A stretch of DNA of 64,000 nt from Salinicoccus sesuvii (GTDB taxonomy: Bacteria; Bacillota; Bacilli; Staphylococcales; Salinicoccaceae), in contig NZ_JBHRWV010000007.1 in assembly GCF_042648145.1 (NCBI RefSeq), forward strand, positions 186,001 to 250,000, read 5' to 3'. The notes beneath the pieces are model-generated. The model was not told the origin of the DNA. It did no database searches and was given only the letters and a program-made list of their open reading frames with translations. The position numbers and the translations under genes are program-made. Position 1 is the stretch's first letter. Every line of letters begins with the position of its first letter. Below, one piece after another: positions 59,783 through 64,000 of this stretch.

Positions 59783-60631
59783 CTACTCCTCCATCGATTC
59801 TGGACTTCTTTCGATGACGAATACCACATCGATATCATCCGCATTGCTCGCGAGCTGAACGTAAGCATTTTGGCTCAGACCATATTCATCATTTTCCACT
59901 TCGACTACTGTACCAACAAGCAGCCCTTCCGGATAATTGCCGACAAGTCCGCTTGTGTATACCTCGTCCCCGCTTGAAAGTCCGCTGCGGTTCTTTATAT
60001 TTTCAATGACCAACAGATTTCTATCGCTGTCATACTGTTGAACATTACCGTAGACGGGCGTCCCGTCGTGCAGTATTTCGACAGACAGGTTGTTTTGGGA
60101 GACTGAAGTCGTCAACATTTCTACAAAGCTCGTGCCACCATTGGCCCGTGTGACAGTACCGATAAGTCCTTCAGGAGTCATGACTGCCATACCAGTAGCA
60201 AGCCCATCCGTTTCTCCCTTATCAATTGTAAAGCTGTTCAGCCACTGATCATGCGAACGTGAGATGAGTCGTGCATTGATGCTTTCGTACGACTGTTTGG
60301 AACTCACATCCATCGCTTCCCTGAGCTCGGCATTTTCCGATTCCAAACGTTCGATATCCGCCTGCATCTGCGGCAACATATCGAGCTGTCCCCGTAGTGT
60401 TTCATTTTCTTCAACAGCGTTGAAGCTGCGGGAGATTGTACCGAATAAATTCCCGATAAAATCGAATGGTGCATTGATGATCATCTGGGATCCCGCTGCT
60501 GCATCGGCGGTGAACTGTTCCGCACGTGTCGTAGAGTCACGATTCGACATGGAAAACCCGATGAGTAAAATTAAAATGATAATGCCAAACAGAATGATCA
60601 GCATACGATTCCGGTTGAAAAGCCTGTTCAC
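59783..60631 (-). CDS. mreC: Rod shape-determining protein MreC
   Basis: 282 residues. A short positive N-terminus, one membrane helix (MLIILFGIIILILLIGF), a coiled coil (ENETLRGQLDMLPQM... and LESENAELREAM) and two beta-barrel domains with VMTPEGLIGTV and GLVGNYPEGLLVG. The GTG at 60631 with GGAGG 9 bases upstream is preferred; a more upstream ATG (60682) leaves the ribosome site inside the gene. Confidence 0.92.
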   Translation of the reverse strand: MNRLFNRNRMLIILFGIIILILLIGFSMSNRDSTTRAEQFTADAAAGSQMIINAPFDFIGNLFGTISRSFNAVEENETLRGQLDMLPQMQADIERLESENAELREAMDVSSKQSYESINARLISRSHDQWLNSFTIDKGETDGLATGMAVMTPEGLIGTVTRANGGTSFVEMLTTSVSQNNLSVEILHDGTPVYGNVQQYDSDRNLLVIENIKNRSGLSSGDEVYTSGLVGNYPEGLLVGTVVEVENDEYGLSQNAYVQLASNADDIDVVFVIERSPESMEE

Positions 60632-60670
60632 AATCCAACGCCTCCATTTAGTCCTTAATGTCTGATTAAA

Positions 60671-60699
60671 AGAATACCACACTCAAACGACTCTGATAA
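60671..60699 (-). promoter_or_regulatory. mreC promoter
   Basis: TTATCA (60694-60699), 17-base spacer, TATTCT (60671-60676) on the minus strand. Medium match, well placed directly after the upstream terminator. Confidence 0.55.
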
Positions 60700-60712
60700 G
60701 CATATGTAAAAC

Positions 60713-60740
60713 AAAAATAGAGAGGCGGCAGCCTCTCTAT
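60713..60740 (-). terminator. Terminator upstream of mreC
   Basis: A 10-bp perfect stem ATAGAGAGGC / GCCTCTCTAT (loop 4) followed by UUUUUG on the minus strand. It would end the metNPQ-aminotransferase transcript or a short RNA from within 60741-60911. Confidence 0.92.
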
Positions 60741-60911
60741 AACAGATAAGATAATAATATATATGATATCTAGAACATGTTGCATTGTTCTATCGGAGGT
60801 CACCTTCATGAGACATTCATTACTTCGTGACCTGTTATGTTATATACAATGTTACATGCTATGGATGATAATATCAAGTACTTTTGAAAATTTGTTTAGT
60901 TTTTTAAATTA
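60741..60911 (-). ncRNA. Structured 3' UTR or small RNA candidate
   Basis: This 171-base gap has two further hairpins, TAGAACA/TGTTCTA (60771-60792) and AGGTCAC/GTGACCT (60797-60833), before the terminator. A minus-strand promoter candidate, TTGATA-17-TAACAT, lies near 60850-60878. It may be the 3' UTR of the aminotransferase gene or a separate small RNA of about 130 bases. On the opposite strand a 41-codon ORF with a good ribosome site starts at 60808 (see findings). Confidence 0.4.
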
Positions 60912-60933
60912 CTACCATAAATGTTGTACCTGA
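60808..60933 (+). CDS. Possible 41-residue hydrophobic peptide
   Basis: The ATG has GGAGGT 7 bases upstream. The peptide, MRHSLLRDLLCYIQCYMLWM and on, is hydrophobic with four cysteines. It runs 22 bases into the 3' end of the aminotransferase gene on the other strand. The ribosome site lies in the 5' arm of a 7-bp stem and would be partly hidden. No promoter is convincing (a TATGAT occurs at 60762-60767). It may be a chance ORF. Confidence 0.3.
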   Translation: MRHSLLRDLLCYIQCYMLWMIISSTFENLFSFLNYYHKCCT

Positions 60934-62063
60934 CGGAACCTAGATATCGTTTCCTCGAGAACTGTATCTTCAACTGCGAGGGAGATACGGATGTAGGCTC
61001 TCCCCCTTGAACCAAAAGGCAGCCCCGGTGTGACAAGCATCGACAGTTCCTGAATGAGAAAATCTCTAAACGTTTCACCATCATACCCCTCAGGCACCTT
61101 GATCCAGCCGAATATGCCGCCTTTGATCGGATTGATGGGAATACCCATTTCGGTGAACGCCTCGGTTACCATAATGCTGCGGCGTCTGAATTTCTCCTGC
61201 TGTCTTGGCAGTATGTCCGCTTCGTTCCTGAGCGCTTCCGCAGAGGCATCCTGCGTCACACCCCACATACCTGTCTGTGTATGGTCCTGGTAAGTATTGA
61301 TTGCCTCAATCATCTCTTTGTTGCCAACTGCGAAACCGGTGCGAAAGCCTGACATATTGAATCCTTTCGACAACGAATAGATTTCAATAGCACACTCAAG
61401 CGATTTGTCGCTTTCGAGTATGCTCGGGTGTCTGTTGTCGAAAGCGAAAGTAGCATAGGCGAAATCGTGAACAATTTTAGTACGTGTCCCTTTGAACCGT
61501 GCCACAGTGCGATCAAAAAATTCTTTATCTGCTACCGCGCCAAGCGGATTAGAAGGGTAGTTTAGATAGATCAATCGCGCATTCTGCAGTTCGTGCTCTG
61601 GTAGAATATCGTAATCTGGGAGGTAGCCATTTTCAGGCAGCAACGGTAGTTCGTAGGTTTCCCCACGCGCCAGTGTCACACCAGGCGCGTAGTCCGGGTA
61701 TCCTGGATTTGGTAAGAATACCCCCTCACCTGGTTCGATAAAGGTCATCGGAAACTGTACCAGTCCACTTTTTGTACCATACAGCAATGCAATATTGTGG
61801 TCTTCGAGGTCCACATCGTAGTGCTTCTTATAGAAGATTTTGATTTCATCCTTTAAGGTCGGCTTCCCGCGGAAACCCACGTAGCGCTGATTCTCTGTCT
61901 TATATACCGATGCTGCAACTGTTTCGAGAATCACTTCCGGTGTCCGCCCGTCCGGTATACCTACTGCCAAGTTAATCAATGGCAAGGGGCCAGAGGTCAA
62001 GTCGCTTGACATTGCTGTTTTAAAGTAGCTTTCAGGTATACTCTCAATGAGTCTATTGGCCAT
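60912..62063 (-). CDS. Pyridoxal phosphate-dependent aminotransferase (class I/II)
   Basis: 383 residues, fold-type I. NPGYPDYAP, LNYPSNPLGAV, VHDFAYATFAFD, and the PLP lysine in SLSKGFNMSGFRTGF; terminal Arg in RAYIRISLA. It is translationally coupled to metQ (TAATG), so a role in methionine or sulfur amino acid metabolism is suggested by context, for example transamination linked with methionine salvage. The sequence resembles the LL-diaminopimelate/alanine aminotransferase-like subgroup; the substrate is not settled. Confidence 0.9.
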   Translation of the reverse strand: MANRLIESIPESYFKTAMSSDLTSGPLPLINLAVGIPDGRTPEVILETVAASVYKTENQRYVGFRGKPTLKDEIKIFYKKHYDVDLEDHNIALLYGTKSGLVQFPMTFIEPGEGVFLPNPGYPDYAPGVTLARGETYELPLLPENGYLPDYDILPEHELQNARLIYLNYPSNPLGAVADKEFFDRTVARFKGTRTKIVHDFAYATFAFDNRHPSILESDKSLECAIEIYSLSKGFNMSGFRTGFAVGNKEMIEAINTYQDHTQTGMWGVTQDASAEALRNEADILPRQQEKFRRRSIMVTEAFTEMGIPINPIKGGIFGWIKVPEGYDGETFRDFLIQELSMLVTPGLPFGSRGRAYIRISLAVEDTVLEETISRFRQVQHLW

Positions 62064-62866
62064 TATTGTCCCTCCGGTTTATCAAATCCCTGGAACTGAC
62101 TATCTATTGTCTGTGCAAAATGCTCAGATTCCACTGCTTCTACCAGATCATCGGCGAGGCTGCTGTCCGCATCCGACGCATTGATGACGATTTGATTTCT
62201 GAAGTTTTCATTCATATTCTCAAGCTGAAGTGCATCTGCCAGGTCCATACCGCTTGCTAGTGCAAAGTTGCCAGGCACCAGAGACAAACCAATCTGATCT
62301 ACACTCCGCGGCAACTGTCCTGAATCTTGATAGATGAACTCAAGGTTTTTGTTATTTTGGATTATATCAGATTCTTCAACGGCAAGCATGTTAGCGTCTT
62401 CTGCAATTTCAATGAGTCCTGCATCGACCAGCGTATGGAAGCCGCGTGATGAATTGACCGGATCAAGCGGCAATGCTACTTCGCTGCCGTTTGCGATTTC
62501 TTCAATCGAGTCGAACTGACTGGAGTATAACCCCATAGGCGCAGTCGGCACCTGAATAAGGTTAATGAAGTCTGTGCCGTTCTCTTCATTGAAATCGGTC
62601 ATGAAGGATTTGTTCTGGTACAGGTTCGCATCCAGGTCACCGTTATTGAGTGCATTGTTCGGCTGGATGTAATCTGTGTACTCGACGATTTCTACTGTAT
62701 AGCCCTGGTCTTCGAGCGCAGGTTTTAAAGCAAAGTTGACCATGTCACTGTATGGCCCGGTCGATGCGCCTATCGTAATGACCTCGCCCTCCCCTTCGTA
62801 TAGGAGCGCACTAGTGCCAATGATTACAGCGAGTGTCGAAACTAGAAATATAATTATGCCACGCAT
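62063..62866 (-). CDS. metQ: Methionine ABC transporter substrate-binding protein (MetQ/NlpA family)
   Basis: 267 residues of the NlpA family: ITIGASTGPYSDMV, EYTDYIQPNNALNNGDLDANLYQ, and LPLDPVNSSRGFHTL. It captures methionine for MetNP. Its N-terminus MRGIIIFLVSTLAVIIGTS is hydrophobic but there is no lipobox and no cysteine in the whole protein, so anchoring must be by an uncleaved helix rather than lipid. Two bases after metP. Confidence 0.92.
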   Translation of the reverse strand: MRGIIIFLVSTLAVIIGTSALLYEGEGEVITIGASTGPYSDMVNFALKPALEDQGYTVEIVEYTDYIQPNNALNNGDLDANLYQNKSFMTDFNEENGTDFINLIQVPTAPMGLYSSQFDSIEEIANGSEVALPLDPVNSSRGFHTLVDAGLIEIAEDANMLAVEESDIIQNNKNLEFIYQDSGQLPRSVDQIGLSLVPGNFALASGMDLADALQLENMNENFRNQIVINASDADSSLADDLVEAVESEHFAQTIDSQFQGFDKPEGQ

Positions 62867-62867
62867 A

Positions 62868-63527
62868 TCAGTTCCCCTCCTGTCTTCTTGTTAAAAAGTC
62901 CCCAATCAACTGTACAAGCTGCACTATGATCACTAGCGCAACAACAGTGGCAATCATCGTCACTGTATCGTAGCGATAATATCCATAACGAATGGCCAGG
63001 TCACCGATACCGCCGCCCCCTACTACACCGGCGGTCGCACTGAAAGCGATGATAGAAATAATTGTCAAAGTAATCCCTTGGGTGATGCCACGTTTTGCTT
63101 CAGGAATGAGTACATCTGTAATGATGAGTATCAGTGAAGCACCGCCTGCAATACTTGCTTCTATTACACCTTTGCCCACCCCGTTGAAACTTGTTTCCAC
63201 CAATCTTGCAAAAAGCGGAACTGCTGCGATAGAGAGTGCGACACTCGCAAAAACTGGTCCATGCGAACTATTAGTCAGCCAGGTGGCTACCGGCATGATG
63301 GCAACAATGAGGATAATGAAAGGAAACGAACGAATGACGTTAGTAATGGCGCCAAGCACCTGATTAAGCGGCTTGATCCGGAACAGCAGTGGGTTTGCCG
63401 TTATGTAAAGTAGAATGCCAAGCGGCAACCCAATTAATACCGCAAAGAATATGGAAATCGACACCATAAGTGTAGTTTCAAGCAGTGCACGATATAAGAG
63501 CGGTGCAATTTCAGCGAGTCTCTGCAT
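62868..63527 (-). CDS. metP: Methionine ABC transporter permease
   Basis: 219 residues with five to six membrane helices and the EAA-type loop GVGKGVIEASIAGGAS. Permease of the MetNPQ importer. Overlaps metN by 17 bases. Confidence 0.94.
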   Translation of the reverse strand: MQRLAEIAPLLYRALLETTLMVSISIFFAVLIGLPLGILLYITANPLLFRIKPLNQVLGAITNVIRSFPFIILIVAIMPVATWLTNSSHGPVFASVALSIAAVPLFARLVETSFNGVGKGVIEASIAGGASLILIITDVLIPEAKRGITQGITLTIISIIAFSATAGVVGGGGIGDLAIRYGYYRYDTVTMIATVVALVIIVQLVQLIGDFLTRRQEGN

Positions 63528-64000
63528 GGATTTCAGTCCTTTCTATTCCTGTTGATTCATCGATAAATGCTTTGAGTCTTGAAATTTCCTGTGGATCTCC
63601 TTGAACATGAAGCATCAAGAATCCGAGCGGCATATCCTGAATGTATTCAATACGACCATTCAATATACTGATGTCACATTCGAAGTGACGATAGAGCTGG
63701 TTGACATAATTAGCCTCAGCGTTTTCGTTTAAAAATTTGATAGTAATGACATCCGAGCGATCATTCATTTCGATATGAGGTGGAATAGCAAAGTCGTAGA
63801 TATCCTGCACGAATCCTTTTGTTACAGCATGCTCAGGATGGCTGAATATACTGTAGACGTCACTTTCTTCAACTATTTCACCGGCTGTCATCACCCCAAC
63901 GCGGTCCGCAATCTCCTTGATGACTCCCATTTCGTGCGTGATGAGTACAATAGTGATACCAAGGTCCCGGTTGATTTTCTTCAATAACTTCAATATCGTC
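63511..64000 (-). CDS. metN: Methionine ABC transporter ATP-binding protein (partial, N-terminus outside window)
   Basis: The last 162 codons are in the window; reading continues without a stop through base 64000. Present: the switch histidine in IVLITHEMGV, the end of the ATPase domain, and a C-terminal NIL domain (from about IEMNDRSDVITIKFL) that binds methionine and inhibits transport. The Walker motifs lie beyond the window. First gene of the metNPQ operon. Confidence 0.94.
   Translation of the reverse strand, partial: TILKLLKKINRDLGITIVLITHEMGVIKEIADRVGVMTAGEIVEESDVYSIFSHPEHAVTKGFVQDIYDFAIPPHIEMNDRSDVITIKFLNENAEANYVNQLYRHFECDISILNGRIEYIQDMPLGFLMLHVQGDPQEISRLKAFIDESTGIERTEIHAETR

Overview
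This window is an ordinary stretch of a low-to-moderate G+C Firmicutes chromosome. Gene order (hrcA-hemW-lepA-rpsT-holA-comEC/EB/EA, the yqe cluster, alaS-recD2-mnmA-iscS, hisS-aspS, relA-apt-recJ-secDF-yajC-tgt-queA-ruvBA, obgE-rpmA-prp-rplU-mreDC) and protein character are those of the Staphylococcaceae. Three things point away from Staphylococcus itself and towards a relative such as Salinicoccus or Jeotgalicoccus: a Bacillus-type iron-sulfur Fnr, a ba3-type oxidase operon and a higher G+C content. That placement is an inference. No phage, insertion sequence, CRISPR array, tRNA or rRNA gene was seen.

Layout. 1-9.5 kb: 5' part of hrcA behind a CIRCE operator, hemW, lepA, divergent rpsT, a lipoprotein of unknown function, holA, the small yqzM gene and the comE competence operon. 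9.5-14.5 kb: the rsfS-yqeK-nadD-yhbY-aroE-yqeH-yqeG ribosome-assembly and NAD cluster with a methyltransferase at its end. 14.5-22.4 kb: mtnN-greA-udk-trmR-mltG, then DUF1292-ruvX-yrzL-alaS, with alaS under a T-box leader. 22.4-27.7 kb: recD2, a TPR protein, and the tRNA-thiolation pair mnmA-iscS. 27.8-33.7 kb: a flavin monooxygenase, then the threonine pathway hom-thrC-thrB (plus a new 54-residue membrane ORF) divergent from aspartokinase. 33.8-37.3 kb: an ABC1/UbiB kinase, a CymR-like regulator and rarA. 37.3-40.7 kb: a 6S RNA candidate, fnr, and a divergent three-gene ba3 cytochrome oxidase operon. 40.7-50.3 kb: hisS-aspS behind a T-box, an amidase, dtd, relA, apt and recJ. 50.3-60.7 kb: secDF, yajC, tgt, queA, ruvBA, obgE, the L21-Prp-L27 operon and mreCD. 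60.7-64 kb: a structured non-coding stretch and a metN-metP-metQ-aminotransferase operon cut by the window end.

Most genes are housekeeping and lie on the minus strand in tight, often overlapping operons. The most interesting regulatory signal is the fnr/oxidase divergent region. It carries a palindrome matching the Fnr box, centred at about -41.5 from a predicted oxidase start, next to a gene whose product has the CX2CX4C cluster ligands and the R-E-x-x-x-R recognition helix. Other points of interest are the 6S RNA candidate between rarA and fnr, the hairpin-rich RNA/peptide locus upstream of mreC, several unannotatable small membrane proteins, a MetQ without a lipobox cysteine and a CymR without any cysteine.
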